Part shown: piece after piece, positions 33,807-43,800 of the stretch | Position numbering within the stretch: the stretch's first letter is position 1 | How the letters are laid out: the number at the start of each line of letters is the position of its first letter | DNA from: Caryophanales bacterium | GTDB lineage: Bacteria; Bacillota_I; Bacilli_A; RF39; UBA660 | Length of the DNA: 48,239 nt | NCBI GenBank assembly: GCA_016282155.1 | Contig: JAEEJY010000012.1 | Coordinates: 1 to 48,239, forward strand | Reading direction: 5' to 3' | Translations under genes and position numbers: made by a program | The notes under the pieces: model-generated | Databases searched by the model: none | The model's input: only the letters and a program-made list of their open reading frames with translations | What the model was told of the DNA's origin: nothing

Positions 33807-33812
33807 TATTAT
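33807..33812 (+). promoter_or_regulatory. -10 box of tmcAL
   Basis: TATTAT on the plus strand, 19 bases before the ATG at 33832, in a short region divergent to DUF177-rpmF. Confidence 0.45.
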
Positions 33813-33831
33813 AGAAGTAGAGGTGGGACAT

Positions 33832-34977
33832 ATGAATATAGGTATAATTTGTGAATATAATCCCTTTCATAATGGGCATAAATATCATATCGATAAGATA
33901 AAAGAAATGTATCCAGATAGCAATATTATCTTAGTTATGAGTTCTTTATTTTTAGAGCGAGGCGAAGTTAGTATTATTGATAAATGGAGTAAAACTGACA
34001 TTGCTTTAAATATGGGTGTTGATGTTGTTATTGAATTACCATTTATTTTCTCCAGTCAAGGAGCAGATATCTTTAGTAAGGGTGCTATTGAAATACTAAA
34101 AAATATGCATGTTGATAAATTAATCTTTGGTAGTGAATTAAATGATATAGATAAACTTAAATTAGTAGCGGAAACTCAAATAAATAACAAAGAATTCGAT
34201 AACAAAGTTACAGCTTATTTAGAAAAAGGCGTTAATTACCCAACTGCTTTATCTAATTCTTTAAAAGATATTTTAGGTTTTACTGTGGAAAACCCTAATG
34301 ATTTACTTGGAGTTAGCTATATCAAAGAGATAATTAAGCAAAAAGCAAATATTACTGTGGAAACCATTAAAAGAACTAATGACTTTAATTCTAAAAAAAT
34401 AGTAGGCAAAATAACAAGCGCGTCTAGTATTCGTGAAGCTTTAAAAAATAAAAAGAATATTAAAAAATATGTTCCTCGTATTACTTATAAATATTTAAAA
34501 GACTTACATTTTAATGAAGATTATTTTAATTTATTAAAATATAAAATTATTAGTGAAATAAATAATCTTGATATTTATCAAACTGTCGATGAAGGAATTG
34601 AATCCCGTATTAAAAAATATATTTATGAATCTAATAGTTTTGAAGAATTAGTAAATAATATTAAAACTAAAAGATATACTTATAATAAAATTAGTCGTAT
34701 GCTTATTCATATCCTATGTAGTTTTACTAAAGAAGAAGCTTTACTTACTAAGAAAAGTGAATATATCCGTGTATTAGGATTCAATGATAAAGGAAAAGCA
34801 TACTTAAATAAAATGAAGAAGATAAGTGACTTACCTATTATCACAGGTTATTCGAATATCGATAGTAAAATACTTGATATTGAATACCGTGTTAGCAATA
34901 TATATTACTTAACAAGTAAAGAAAAAAATAAGACTAATCTAATGAATAGAGAAAAATCTTCTCCTATCATTAGATAG
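33832..34977 (+). CDS. tmcAL: tRNA(Met) cytidine acetate ligase (TmcAL, YlbM family)
   Basis: Makes N4-acetylcytidine at the wobble base of elongator tRNA-Met using acetate and ATP. The nucleotidyltransferase start GIICEYNPFHNGHKYH (HIGH-type HNGH) is diagnostic, followed by VMSSLFLERGEVSIIDKW, VIELPFIFSSQGAD, FGSELNDI, DLLGVSYIKEI and TSASSIREALKN. 381 residues, within the family range. The ATG at 33832 follows AGAGGTGGG; an in-frame GTG at 33823 is part of that site. Confidence 0.94.
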   Translation: MNIGIICEYNPFHNGHKYHIDKIKEMYPDSNIILVMSSLFLERGEVSIIDKWSKTDIALNMGVDVVIELPFIFSSQGADIFSKGAIEILKNMHVDKLIFGSELNDIDKLKLVAETQINNKEFDNKVTAYLEKGVNYPTALSNSLKDILGFTVENPNDLLGVSYIKEIIKQKANITVETIKRTNDFNSKKIVGKITSASSIREALKNKKNIKKYVPRITYKYLKDLHFNEDYFNLLKYKIISEINNLDIYQTVDEGIESRIKKYIYESNSFEELVNNIKTKRYTYNKISRMLIHILCSFTKEEALLTKKSEYIRVLGFNDKGKAYLNKMKKISDLPIITGYSNIDSKILDIEYRVSNIYYLTSKEKNKTNLMNREKSSPIIR

Positions 34978-34986
34978 TCTTTTTAT
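34937..34986. terminator. Long terminator between tmcAL and mutM
   Basis: TCTAATGA and TCATTAGA form the base of a stem of about 16 bp with internal mismatches inside the last tmcAL codons, followed by a T-rich stretch on the plus strand. On the minus strand it is followed by TTAGTCTTATTTTTTT, so it may serve mutM as well. Confidence 0.65.
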
Positions 34987-35804
34987 TTTTGACATTTAGG
35001 ACAGTAATAAGTCCCTCTACCATTTACTTTAATTTTTCTTATTATTGAATGGCATATAGGGCATTCAGTATTTACTTTTGTATGAACTAATAATTCTGTT
35101 TGATATCCCCCATGAACGTTCTTAGCTACCTCATATGTCTTAATAGTTGTACCACCCTTTTTAATGGCATTTTTAAGCACTTTAGCGGTATATTTAATGA
35201 TCTTGGCTAATTCATCGTCATTTAGATCTTTAGCCTTTTTTAAAGGGTTTAAGCCACATAAAAATAGTATTTCATCAGCATATATATTACCTATACCTAC
35301 TATTATATCTTGATTTAGTAAAGTTGTTTTTATAGGTAAAGAAATTCTTTTATATTTATCCTTTAAATAAGAAACAGTTAAATCTTTACTAAATGGTTCT
35401 AAACCTAAATCTTTTAATTCTTTAGAAGTATAAATATCATCTTTAGGATATAAAAACATACGTCCAAATTTTCTTGTATCTTTGTATCTTAACTCTTTTC
35501 CACTTTCAAAAGTAAAACATACATATTCATGTTTTTCAAGTTCATCTTTTGGAGTTTTTAAATAGTATCTACCTTCCATACGTAAATGACTTAACATATA
35601 ATTGTTTGTTAACTCAAATATTAACCATTTTCCACGTCTTTTAATATCTACGATAGATTGACCTATTAAGGTATTTATAAATTCCTTACTAGTAACATTC
35701 TCGATCATTTTAGGATAATATACTTTAACATCCTTAATTTTTTCGTTTAATACATCTTGTTTTAATCTCTCTTTTACAGTCTCAACTTCTGGTAGTTCTG
35801 GCAT
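34983..35804 (-). CDS. mutM: Formamidopyrimidine-DNA glycosylase (Fpg/MutM)
   Basis: Bifunctional glycosylase/AP lyase that removes oxidised purines. The mature N-terminus PELPEVET carries catalytic Pro1 and Glu2 after Met removal. Further signatures are LLNQDIIVGIGNIYADEILF, GGTTIKTY and the C-terminal zinc finger CPICH...GTYYCPKC. 273 residues, normal. The ATG has GAGGTGATA upstream and a TATAAT at 35827-35832. Confidence 0.96.
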   Translation of the reverse strand: MPELPEVETVKERLKQDVLNEKIKDVKVYYPKMIENVTSKEFINTLIGQSIVDIKRRGKWLIFELTNNYMLSHLRMEGRYYLKTPKDELEKHEYVCFTFESGKELRYKDTRKFGRMFLYPKDDIYTSKELKDLGLEPFSKDLTVSYLKDKYKRISLPIKTTLLNQDIIVGIGNIYADEILFLCGLNPLKKAKDLNDDELAKIIKYTAKVLKNAIKKGGTTIKTYEVAKNVHGGYQTELLVHTKVNTECPICHSIIRKIKVNGRGTYYCPKCQK

Positions 35805-35826
35805 ATTATCACCTCTTGTGAAATCT

Positions 35827-35857
35827 ATTATATCATTTAATGATAATATGTTATAAT
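35827..35857. promoter_or_regulatory. Overlapping divergent promoters of mutM and the lipoprotein gene
   Basis: TATAAT for mutM on the minus strand (35832-35827) and TGTTATAAT for the lipoprotein gene on the plus strand (-10 at 35852-35857) are only 19 bases apart, so each -35 region falls in or near the opposite -10. The two start codons are 22 and 15 bases away respectively. Simultaneous use is likely to be mutually exclusive. Confidence 0.55.
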
Positions 35858-35872
35858 AAAATTGGTGAAAAT

Positions 35873-36541
35873 ATGAAAAAAATAAGCTATGTAATTATGA
35901 TAATCTTATTATTATTTGTAAGTGGTTGTACCAAGAAAGAAAAAATCGAAACAACTACTCCCGAAGTAATAAAAGAAAATATATATACTGATGACAATCC
36001 TATTATCTTAAATTTCTATTTAAGAGAGAATAATGGATATAACATCATTGATAAAGAACTTCATACTCCGTGGGTAATATACCAAGATATGCCTTATCTA
36101 AGAGTTATTCCAACAGACTTAAAAAGAATAGATTCTTATTACATGCAGGATGTATTTCCAATGTACTGGAATAAATATGAAAATCACGAAAAATATAAAT
36201 TAGGATACAATCTTAAATATAACATTGGTGATAAAGAATATTCTTATAACATAATTAATCCGGAAGATAGAAAACAACAAGTATTTAACTATATGCAAAT
36301 ATATACTTATGATGATGTTACTGTTGGTAAAGGAGTATGGCATGATCATTTAGATAATAACGAAATTACTGAAGGTGTCTTAATGACAACTATTAAATTA
36401 TGTGTAAGTACTTTATATAAAGAAATTACAGGTCCTTTAAAATTAACTGTATTTTCTTATGATGATATGGATGATTTTGATCCCGATACAAAAGAATATC
36501 GTGGTAACAGTAAAACAACAATTCTAATTTATAATAACTAA
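35873..36541 (+). CDS. Predicted lipoprotein of unknown function, 222 aa
   Basis: Signal peptide ISYVIMIILLLFVSGC with a lipobox (Cys19), so it should be lipid-anchored on the outer face of the membrane. I do not recognise the mature part. It is beta-rich with many Tyr/Asp residues (NPIILNFYLRENNGYN, YLRVIPTDLKRIDSYY, a C-terminal LTVFSYDDMDDFDPDTKEYRG). The start at 35873 follows TTGGTGAAA; the in-frame ATG at 35840 precedes the promoter. It is convergent with aguC and shares a terminator. Confidence 0.8.
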   Translation: MKKISYVIMIILLLFVSGCTKKEKIETTTPEVIKENIYTDDNPIILNFYLRENNGYNIIDKELHTPWVIYQDMPYLRVIPTDLKRIDSYYMQDVFPMYWNKYENHEKYKLGYNLKYNIGDKEYSYNIINPEDRKQQVFNYMQIYTYDDVTVGKGVWHDHLDNNEITEGVLMTTIKLCVSTLYKEITGPLKLTVFSYDDMDDFDPDTKEYRGNSKTTILIYNN

Positions 36542-36568
36542 AAAAGAAGACTTAAGTCTTCTTTTTAT
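36541..36568. terminator. Bidirectional terminator between the lipoprotein gene and aguC
   Basis: AAAAAGAAGACTT and AAGTCTTCTTTTT form a perfect inverted repeat with A and T runs. It is the apparent end of the pot-agu block. Confidence 0.88.
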
Positions 36569-37488
36569 TTATGTATTTCAGTAACTCTTATACCTTTAAT
36601 AGCATTTTCTAAATTTGTTAGAGACGTAATCATTGCACGATTACCTGTATTCTCTACAAAGTTAATAGCTGCCTGTATTTTAGGAAGCATGCTACCTTTA
36701 GCAAAGTGTCCTTCTTCAATATACTTTTTAGCTTCTTCAACTGTAATACTACCTACCTTTGTTGCTTGAGGAGTATTATAATTTAATTCCGCTTGTTCTA
36801 TATTAGTTAATATAATAAGCAAGTCAGCATCTAAGTTAGTTGCCATTAAAGAACTTACTAAGTCTTTATCAATTACGGCATTAGCACCTTTAGCTTCGTT
36901 TTGAAGATATATAGGAATACCTCCACCTCCACCAGCAATGATAATGTGACCTGTTTTTAATAAATCTTTAATTGTATCAATTTCAACTATCTCAAGAGGT
37001 TTTGGACTAGCTACAACTTTACGCCATCCTCTACCAGCATCCTCCACATATTTTTCTCCACTTTCAGCCATTAATTTTTCAGCTATTCTTTTTGAATAGA
37101 ATGGGCCTACAGGCTTAGTTGGATTTTTAAATGAAGGATCATTTTTATCTACAACTACTTGCGTTACAATAGTAACTATTTTCTTTTCAATACCCTCTTC
37201 TTCAAGAACATCTCTTAATCCCTTTTGTAAGTGGTATCCAATATAACCTTGACTCATCGCAGTACACTCTGGGAACGGCATATATGGGATATCTTCATTT
37301 TCATATGAATCTTCAAAAGCTAGATTAATGATACCTACTTGAGGGCCATTTCCATGTCCAATAATTATTTGATGACCATCTTTAATTAACGGAACTAAAT
37401 TTTTAACCGCTTTTTTAATTAATGCTTGTTGCTCTTTGGGATTATTACCTAACGCATTTCCACCGAAAGCAATAACAATTTTACTCAT
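36565..37488 (-). CDS. aguC: Carbamate kinase of the agmatine pathway
   Basis: Transfers phosphate from carbamoyl phosphate to ADP, giving ATP, CO2 and ammonia: the energy-yielding step of the agmatine deiminase pathway. Motifs: VIAFGGNALG, IGHGNGPQVG, GRGWRKVVASPKP, IIAGGGGGIPI, GANAVIDKDL and FAKGSMLPKIQAA. 307 residues. The ATG overlaps the aguA stop by one base (TAATG). The name aguC, not arcC, rests on its place in the aguBDAC order. Confidence 0.96.
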   Translation of the reverse strand: MSKIVIAFGGNALGNNPKEQQALIKKAVKNLVPLIKDGHQIIIGHGNGPQVGIINLAFEDSYENEDIPYMPFPECTAMSQGYIGYHLQKGLRDVLEEEGIEKKIVTIVTQVVVDKNDPSFKNPTKPVGPFYSKRIAEKLMAESGEKYVEDAGRGWRKVVASPKPLEIVEIDTIKDLLKTGHIIIAGGGGGIPIYLQNEAKGANAVIDKDLVSSLMATNLDADLLIILTNIEQAELNYNTPQATKVGSITVEEAKKYIEEGHFAKGSMLPKIQAAINFVENTGNRAMITSLTNLENAIKGIRVTEIHK

Positions 37489-38597
37489 TATTTAACAACT
37501 CTCTTAGGAACTTGTTGAGTAATACAGTGGATATTTCCACCACCTAATAAGATTTCTCTAGCATATATTGGTTCAATTTTACGATCTGGATATAATTCTT
37601 GTAAAGTTTGAATAGCTTTTTCATCCATTGGATCATTAAATACTGGTAAAGCAATAAAACCATTACCTGTTAAATAATTAACATAAGATGCCGCCATTCT
37701 ATCTCCTTCATTACGAGGAAGAGTTCCTTCAACATAATCAATACCACCACTTTCTTCAGCAGTTATATATTGTGGTGAAGGGCAATATAATTTATGTACT
37801 TCTAATTTACGACCTTTAGCATCAGTTACACTTTCTAAGTAAGCTAAATCTTCTCTACTTATTGCATATTGAGGATCATTTTCATCATCACTCCATGCTA
37901 GTACTACAACACCCGGTCTTACAAAGTTACATATATTATCAATATGTCCGTTTGTATCTACATCGTTATATAAACCTTTTGGTAACCATAAAACTTTTTC
38001 AACATTTAAATATTTTTTAAATATTTCTTCAATTTGCTCTTTAGTTTTATCTGGATTTCTACCTGGTGACAGAATTGTTTCTTCTGTCACTAAAGCTGTT
38101 CCTTCACCATCAACATGGAAAGAACCACCTTCACATACGAAATCTCTAATTTGATAATAATCTACCCATTCAAGTTCAGCCATTTTTTGGCCTATACATT
38201 CATCTAAATCCCAAGGAAAGTAAATTCCATCATAGAATCCACCGTAAGCATTAAATCCCCAGTCAATTGCACGCATCTTACCTTCATCATTAACTAAGAA
38301 TGTAGCACCTGTATCACGGCACCATGAATCATTATTTGATACCTCAAGTACTCTTACATAATAAGGTAACATATTTCTTGCATTAGCATATTGACTATGA
38401 TTTACTAACATAGTAATTCTTTCATACTTTCCAATAGTGCTTGCAACTTGCACAAATTCTTCTTGTGCTGGTTTAGCCCCATTTCTCCAGTTGTCAGTTC
38501 TTTGAGGCCATAACATATATACACCAGCTTGAGGTTCGAATTCAGCAGGCATTCTAAATCCATCTTGCTTTGGTGTAGAATCTTTTATAATTCTCAT
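37488..38597 (-). CDS. aguA: Agmatine deiminase
   Basis: Hydrolyses agmatine to N-carbamoylputrescine and ammonia. Guanidino-modifying enzyme features: QPEF-like start (PAEFEPQAGVYMLWPQR), NDSWCRDTGATF, the substrate-binding GGSFHVDGEG, DTNGHIDN (catalytic His/Asp), and the nucleophile Cys in GGGNIHCITQQVP near the C-terminus. 369 residues, as in streptococcal and enterococcal AguA. It lies between aguD and aguC; a stable hairpin occupies the 62-base gap to aguD. Confidence 0.97.
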   Translation of the reverse strand: MRIIKDSTPKQDGFRMPAEFEPQAGVYMLWPQRTDNWRNGAKPAQEEFVQVASTIGKYERITMLVNHSQYANARNMLPYYVRVLEVSNNDSWCRDTGATFLVNDEGKMRAIDWGFNAYGGFYDGIYFPWDLDECIGQKMAELEWVDYYQIRDFVCEGGSFHVDGEGTALVTEETILSPGRNPDKTKEQIEEIFKKYLNVEKVLWLPKGLYNDVDTNGHIDNICNFVRPGVVVLAWSDDENDPQYAISREDLAYLESVTDAKGRKLEVHKLYCPSPQYITAEESGGIDYVEGTLPRNEGDRMAASYVNYLTGNGFIALPVFNDPMDEKAIQTLQELYPDRKIEPIYAREILLGGGNIHCITQQVPKRVVK

Positions 38598-38628
38598 AAT
38601 ATACCTCTTTTCTTCTTTTTACGACTTA

Positions 38629-38648
38629 AGAGGAGATTGCTCTCCTCT
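38629..38648 (-). promoter_or_regulatory. Intercistronic GNRA hairpin between aguD and aguA
   Basis: On the minus strand AGAGGAGA and TCTCCTCT form a perfect 8-bp stem capped by a GCAA tetraloop. It is not directly followed by a T run, so it looks more like an mRNA-stability or processing element than a terminator. Confidence 0.55.
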
Positions 38649-38659
38649 ATAAATCATTA

Positions 38660-40060
38660 TTATTTGTTTTCTTTTGGAATTCTTGCTACTAAAATCTCTT
38701 GAATAATTAATGAAGCAACAACACCATAGATAAGTGGTAAACTATCTACAATATATTCTTTTGTGAAATCACCAAAGATTGTAAATATAATACCTGCTAC
38801 TAATAATACAAATGGTACAACACCAAATAAGAAAGTCATAACTTTTCCACCTGGAACTTTGTATGGTCTTTCAGCAGCACCATCTGTTCTTCTTAATTTT
38901 AAGAATGCTAAGAACATTGGAGTGTATCCTAATAATAAAGTTATCCAACTTAAGTGGAAGAATAAATCAAATGCATCTGTAAAACTTGGAACAAGTTCAG
39001 CTACAACTACTCCTCCAATTGAGATAAGTGAAGCAACAATACCATTCATTATTGAAGCATTTGAAGCAACACCTTCAGCATTAGCTTTCTTGAATACTTT
39101 TGGCATAGATCCATCGTCAGCTGCATATTTAGCAACTTCGTCTACACCGAAACTCCATGAAGAAATATTAGCAATAAATGTATAAATTAACATTATTCCA
39201 AATACCCAAACAACTACGTTTAAAGCTGTTCCTGTTAATCCAACAGCACCAAAAATACCATTGAATACTTGAACCATATTTTCTGGATCAATATCACTAC
39301 CACCTAAAACAATATTAAATGCTGTAGCTGGAAGTACATAGAATATAGCCATGATTAATCCACCAATGATTAAGGCTTTTGGAATATCTTTTTTAGGGTT
39401 TTCCATATCCCCTACAAATGAACCAACAACTTCAAATCCTAAGAAGTTGAAGATAATAATTGAAATAAATGGTAAACCTGAATCTAGGTTACTAATACTT
39501 AAATTAGGAATTAAATCTTTAAAAGATTCAATTGGATTTTGACTTCCATTCTTAGCTAAGAATACAAATCCTAAAATACCAATAGTTCCTAAAACTAATA
39601 CTTTAAAGATAGTACCTAAATTAACGATAGTTTTTGATTCACCAACTCTCTTAGTTCCTAAGAAAGTAGTTAACCAAATATAAGCTAATTGAATTAGTAA
39701 TACTACCCACCAAGCTAATTCAACATTCATTAAGCTTGCAAGTACTGTTGTAATTGCAGTAGCTAATGAAGCTATCCAAAGTGGGAAGTTAATCCAATAA
39801 TTCCAAGCTACACGTCCAGCCCATTTTTTACCAAACGCTCTTTTTACCCAGTCATAAAGACCAGCTTCACTTGGATATGCAGTTGATAATTCAGCTGCGA
39901 TCATTCCGTAAGGTACACAGAATGCAACAATTAATAATAACCACCAGAAATATTGAGTATTTCCGATAGCAGCTGTTGGCATAACCGATTCAACAACTAA
40001 AGTAATACATGTAGTTGCTAAAATCGCGTCAACTAATTTGAACTTCTTTTTACTTGACAT
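38660..40060 (-). CDS. aguD: Agmatine/putrescine antiporter (APC family)
   Basis: A 466-residue amino-acid/polyamine permease with about 12 membrane helices. It swaps external agmatine for internal putrescine, which lets the pathway run without net cost for transport. Signs of the family: [19 protein letters not shown] near the start (helix 1), [44 protein letters not shown]. Its substrate is inferred from position in aguBDAC. The ATG lies inside the last codons of aguB (28-base overlap). Confidence 0.93.
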   Translation of the reverse strand: MSSKKKFKLVDAILATTCITLVVESVMPTAAIGNTQYFWWLLLIVAFCVPYGMIAAELSTAYPSEAGLYDWVKRAFGKKWAGRVAWNYWINFPLWIASLATAITTVLASLMNVELAWWVVLLIQLAYIWLTTFLGTKRVGESKTIVNLGTIFKVLVLGTIGILGFVFLAKNGSQNPIESFKDLIPNLSISNLDSGLPFISIIIFNFLGFEVVGSFVGDMENPKKDIPKALIIGGLIMAIFYVLPATAFNIVLGGSDIDPENMVQVFNGIFGAVGLTGTALNVVVWVFGIMLIYTFIANISSWSFGVDEVAKYAADDGSMPKVFKKANAEGVASNASIMNGIVASLISIGGVVVAELVPSFTDAFDLFFHLSWITLLLGYTPMFLAFLKLRRTDGAAERPYKVPGGKVMTFLFGVVPFVLLVAGIIFTIFGDFTKEYIVDSLPLIYGVVASLIIQEILVARIPKENK

Positions 40061-41061
40061 AATTTACTCCTCTTGCTACCAAGATTTTTCTTACAAATCT
40101 TAATAGTCTCATCTTTCTTATCTAAGAAATATACTAGAAGTGCCCTCATAGCTGTTAATCTGTTTTCGGCTTCATCATATACTAATGAAATATGTTCATT
40201 ATCCATTATTTCATCAGTAACTTCTTCACCTCTTGTTGCAGGTAAACAATGTAAGAACTTACAATCATTTCCTGTCTTTTTAATCATATCCATATTAACT
40301 TGGTATTTTGGATAGAAAATCTTCATTCTTTCTTCTTCAGGTAATTCAGATTCATATAATCCATACCAAACGTCAGTATAGATAAAGTCTGCTCCCTTAA
40401 GAGCTTCTTCCTCGTTATCAGTAACTAAGAAAGTACCGCCTGACTTCTTGCAGTTTTCACGACAAATTTCTTGAACGTCTTCCTTCATTTGGAAACCTTT
40501 AGGTCCAAATTGAACAAAGTGTGCTCCAAGCTTTGTTGTAACGATAGCAAGTGATGTACATACTTGGGTTGCATCACCAGCAAAAACGATTTTACAATCT
40601 TCAAAGTTTTTACCTTTTGGTAAATGTTCATAGATTGTAGTAATATCCCCTAATGCTTGAGTTGGATGATTATAATCACTCATACCATTAATGACAGGGA
40701 CAGATGCATATTCAGCAAGTTCAGCAATTGATTCATGTTTTATAACACGAGCCATTAAAATATCTGTTAAACGAGATAATACTCTAGCAGTATCTTTTAA
40801 TGATTCATGAGCTCCGAGTTGTATTTGCCCTGGTGCTAAATATTGCGCATGACCACCTAATTGTGTCATAGCTGTTTCAAACGAAACACGAGTTCTTGTC
40901 GACTTTTGTTCAAAAATCATACCTAAAGTTAATTGATTAAGTACATTTAAGTGATATCCAGCTTTAACATGAGCTTTGATAAGTAAACCTAAATCTACTA
41001 AATCTTGCATTTCCTCTTTGGTAAAATCTTGAACGTAGACATAGTTCTTAACTCTTACCAT
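40033..41061 (-). CDS. aguB: Putrescine carbamoyltransferase
   Basis: Uses phosphate to split N-carbamoylputrescine into putrescine and carbamoyl phosphate. Carbamoyltransferase motifs: [12 protein letters not shown] (carbamoyl-phosphate site), HPTQALGD and [14 protein letters not shown]. The [19 protein letters not shown] and [10 protein letters not shown] stretches are typical of putrescine, not ornithine, carbamoyltransferase, and the C-terminal extra helix ([12 protein letters not shown]) is in keeping with it. 342 residues. A strong AGGAGGACT site precedes the ATG. It follows potD by 65 bases. Confidence 0.95.
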   Translation of the reverse strand: MVRVKNYVYVQDFTKEEMQDLVDLGLLIKAHVKAGYHLNVLNQLTLGMIFEQKSTRTRVSFETAMTQLGGHAQYLAPGQIQLGAHESLKDTARVLSRLTDILMARVIKHESIAELAEYASVPVINGMSDYNHPTQALGDITTIYEHLPKGKNFEDCKIVFAGDATQVCTSLAIVTTKLGAHFVQFGPKGFQMKEDVQEICRENCKKSGGTFLVTDNEEEALKGADFIYTDVWYGLYESELPEEERMKIFYPKYQVNMDMIKKTGNDCKFLHCLPATRGEEVTDEIMDNEHISLVYDEAENRLTAMRALLVYFLDKKDETIKICKKNLGSKRSKLCQVKRSSN

Positions 41062-41126
41062 ATAGTCCTCCTATTCTATACTTAAAATATATCACAAAAT
41101 TTTCTAAAATACTAGTCCATTAATTT

Positions 41127-42152
41127 TTACTTAATTTTGGCCCATAATTTATCATATTTTATAATATACTTACCCAAGTTCTTAACGAATGTTCCTGACA
41201 AAAATACTTCATCGGAAATATTTGCTGCAGGATTATTTAAGTATGTGTCATCAAGAAGTTTATTTGTTTCTTTATTAACACACTTATAAGGATAAGATTC
41301 AATAATCTTTTTCATTATATCCGGTCTCAAAATATAATCGATAAAGGCATATGCACCTTCTAAGTTCTTTGCTCCTACAGGAAGAACGAAATTATCAATA
41401 CTTATTCCAAAACCTTCTTCAGGATAAACTATTTCCATACTAGGATTATTATCTAAAGCAATCGCTGCTTCCGCATTCCACATAACCCCAATATTAGTTT
41501 CTTTTGATATCATGAATGTCTTAGGACTATCACTATCAAAAGCTTTAATATTTTTCTTTAATCTCTTAAACCACTTCTCAGCTTCGTCTAGTTTAAAGTC
41601 ATCAGTTTCATTCATATCATAATTCATAGCTTGTAAAGCCATTCCTATCATCATACGTTGATCATCTATTAAAACTATATCATTCTTATATTTAGGATTT
41701 AATAAATCGTTGTAAGAACTAATATTTTCTTTAATATTATCTTTGTTATAAACAATAAGAACAGACGCTGCTAGGAATGGTAGTGAGTATTCATTATCTT
41801 TATCATATTCAAGATTTAAGAAATTCTCGCTTAAATTACCAATATTTTTTAATCTAGTTTTATCTAACTTATCAATAATTCCTCTTGTCTTCATTAATTC
41901 AACCATATAATCACTAGGAAAAATTAAATCATAAGTTCCTTTTTTAGCAGAAGATATTTTAGCTAGTAATTCTTCATTGGAAGAATAAGTTCCATAATTA
42001 ACTTTAATACCAGTTTCATCTTCAAAATCACTAATTACTTCATCAGGAATATAAGAAGACCAGTTTAAGATATTAACAATCTTTCTTTCTTTTTTAGTAC
42101 ATCCCACTAATAAAACACATAATAGGAGTAAAATAATTAACTTCTTTTTCAT
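41127..42152 (-). CDS. potD: Spermidine/putrescine ABC transporter, substrate-binding lipoprotein
   Basis: A 341-residue solute-binding protein with signal peptide and lipobox LVGC (Cys18). The mature domain opens with VNILNWSSYIPDEVISDFE and contains FPSDYMVELM, WNAEAAIAL and FVLPVGAKNLEGAYAFID, all familiar in PotD/PotF proteins. It overlaps potC by four bases (ATGA) and ends 65 bases before aguB. Which polyamine is bound is not readable; putrescine is plausible given the neighbours. Confidence 0.95.
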   Translation of the reverse strand: MKKKLIILLLLCVLLVGCTKKERKIVNILNWSSYIPDEVISDFEDETGIKVNYGTYSSNEELLAKISSAKKGTYDLIFPSDYMVELMKTRGIIDKLDKTRLKNIGNLSENFLNLEYDKDNEYSLPFLAASVLIVYNKDNIKENISSYNDLLNPKYKNDIVLIDDQRMMIGMALQAMNYDMNETDDFKLDEAEKWFKRLKKNIKAFDSDSPKTFMISKETNIGVMWNAEAAIALDNNPSMEIVYPEEGFGISIDNFVLPVGAKNLEGAYAFIDYILRPDIMKKIIESYPYKCVNKETNKLLDDTYLNNPAANISDEVFLSGTFVKNLGKYIIKYDKLWAKIK

Positions 42153-42943
42153 GCTTTCACCTTCAACTTTCTAATTCCTCTTATTTGGACAAATGTTGAA
42201 ATGGCTAAAACAATAAATATTGTTAATAATATTAAAGTTGCTAAAGCATTAACATCAGGAGTTACTCCTGTCTTTATCATTGAATATAATTCAAGTGGTA
42301 AAGTATTACTTCCTGGACCGGCAGTAAAGTAACTAATTACAACATCATCTAAAGATAGAGTAAAGGCAAGTAAGGCTCCGCTTGTAATACCAGGCATAAT
42401 TGTTGGTAAAACAACACTTACAAAAGTACGAAGTGGCGATGCTCCTAAATCAGCAGCCGCATCTTCAATATTTGACCCCATACTATCAAGCACCGATCTT
42501 ACACTAATTACAACAAAAGGAATCGAGAATGCAATATGCGCTAAAATAATAGTCACAATACTTAATTCCATTTGGAATAATGTATACATTGAAAGTAATG
42601 CTATACCTAAAACTATTTCAGGAATAACTATCGGTACATATAATAATTCATTAACCGCATTTTTAAACGGAAATTTATATTTTTTTAAAGCATAAGCAGA
42701 TATTGTTCCAATAACCGTTGAAACAACTGTACTTATAACTGATACTATTAAAGTATTCTTTAAAGCTTCTAGTAATGTTTCATTACCAAATAACTCTTTA
42801 TACCATTTAAAAGTAAAATCCTCAAATAAAATATTTAATCTTGAACTATTGAATGAATATACAACAAGGACAATAATTGGAAGATATAGGAATAGGAATA
42901 CTAATGATATATAGAAATTTTTAAAAGTTTTACCTTTATTCAT
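42149..42943 (-). CDS. potC: Polyamine ABC transporter permease PotC
   Basis: A 264-residue inner-membrane permease with six helices and the EAA loop AAADLGASPLRTFVSVVLPTIMPGITSG that contacts PotA. It ends with TGA at 42151-42149, overlapping the potD ATG (ATGA), which confirms TGA as a stop in this genome. Its ATG overlaps the potB stop by one base. Confidence 0.95.
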   Translation of the reverse strand: MNKGKTFKNFYISLVFLFLYLPIIVLVVYSFNSSRLNILFEDFTFKWYKELFGNETLLEALKNTLIVSVISTVVSTVIGTISAYALKKYKFPFKNAVNELLYVPIVIPEIVLGIALLSMYTLFQMELSIVTIILAHIAFSIPFVVISVRSVLDSMGSNIEDAAADLGASPLRTFVSVVLPTIMPGITSGALLAFTLSLDDVVISYFTAGPGSNTLPLELYSMIKTGVTPDVNALATLILLTIFIVLAISTFVQIRGIRKLKVKA

Positions 42944-43800
42944 TAAAATCCCCCCAAATCATCCATATTACCACCAATCTTCTTATATAATTTAACAAGT
43001 CCGAAAGTAATAAGAAGTAAGAAGATTGATATTGCCGCTCCAAAAGGCCAATTTCTTGCTGTTAGGAATTGATTCTTTATCAAGTTACCTAATAGCATTA
43101 CTTTTCCTCCACCTAAAATATCTGAGATGAAGAAGAACCCTATAGCAGGCATAAATACCATTAAACATCCATTAAATAGTCCTGGTACCGTTTGAGGTAA
43201 AATTATCTTTAGGAAAGTTTGAAATCTATTAGCCCCTAAATCTCTTGATGCTTCTAAAACAGATTTTTCTATTTTTCCTACAGAATTCATTAAAGGTAGA
43301 ATCATGAATGGTAATAATGTATATACCATTCCAATAATTATACCTAAGTCATTATACATTAAAGCGAGTGGTCCTTTAGTTAAACCTACTCCTTGTAAAG
43401 CTGAATTAATAATTCCTTCCTTACGTAAAAGAATTATCCATCCATACATTCTAATTAAAGAATTAGTTAAGAATGGCACAATAACTAAAGTAGATAATAC
43501 TTTCTTTACTGTTTCACTCTTTTGATTAACATATATTGTAAAAGGATACGCTATTACAATACATAGAACTGTAGTTATTAAGGCTATTAAGAATGATTTT
43601 AAAAATACTTTAACGTAAACATCTTCAAAAATCATCGCATAATTTTGAAGAGTCAAATCATTAATCATTCCACCATAACTATCACTTCTAAAAAAACTTA
43701 TTAATAAAATATAACCTATAGGAATTAATATTAAGAATATAGCATATATAATTACAGGTAAAGTAATCGCTACTTTAAATACGCTAGTTTTGTTTTTCAT
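42943..43800 (-). CDS. potB: Polyamine ABC transporter permease PotB
   Basis: A 285-residue permease with six helices. The N-terminal helix (VAITLPVIIYAIFLILIP) is followed by the EAA loop LEASRDLGANRFQTFLKIILPQTVPG. It overlaps potA by 17 bases and potC by one, in the standard potABCD order. Confidence 0.95.
   Translation of the reverse strand: MKNKTSVFKVAITLPVIIYAIFLILIPIGYILLISFFRSDSYGGMINDLTLQNYAMIFEDVYVKVFLKSFLIALITTVLCIVIAYPFTIYVNQKSETVKKVLSTLVIVPFLTNSLIRMYGWIILLRKEGIINSALQGVGLTKGPLALMYNDLGIIIGMVYTLLPFMILPLMNSVGKIEKSVLEASRDLGANRFQTFLKIILPQTVPGLFNGCLMVFMPAIGFFFISDILGGGKVMLLGNLIKNQFLTARNWPFGAAISIFLLLITFGLVKLYKKIGGNMDDLGGF

Noticed and set aside
42149-42151. Possible mycoplasma-type genetic code (TGA read as Trp)
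   Set aside because: potC ends at TGA in an ATGA overlap with potD, and the tryptophans I checked in family-conserved positions are TGG.
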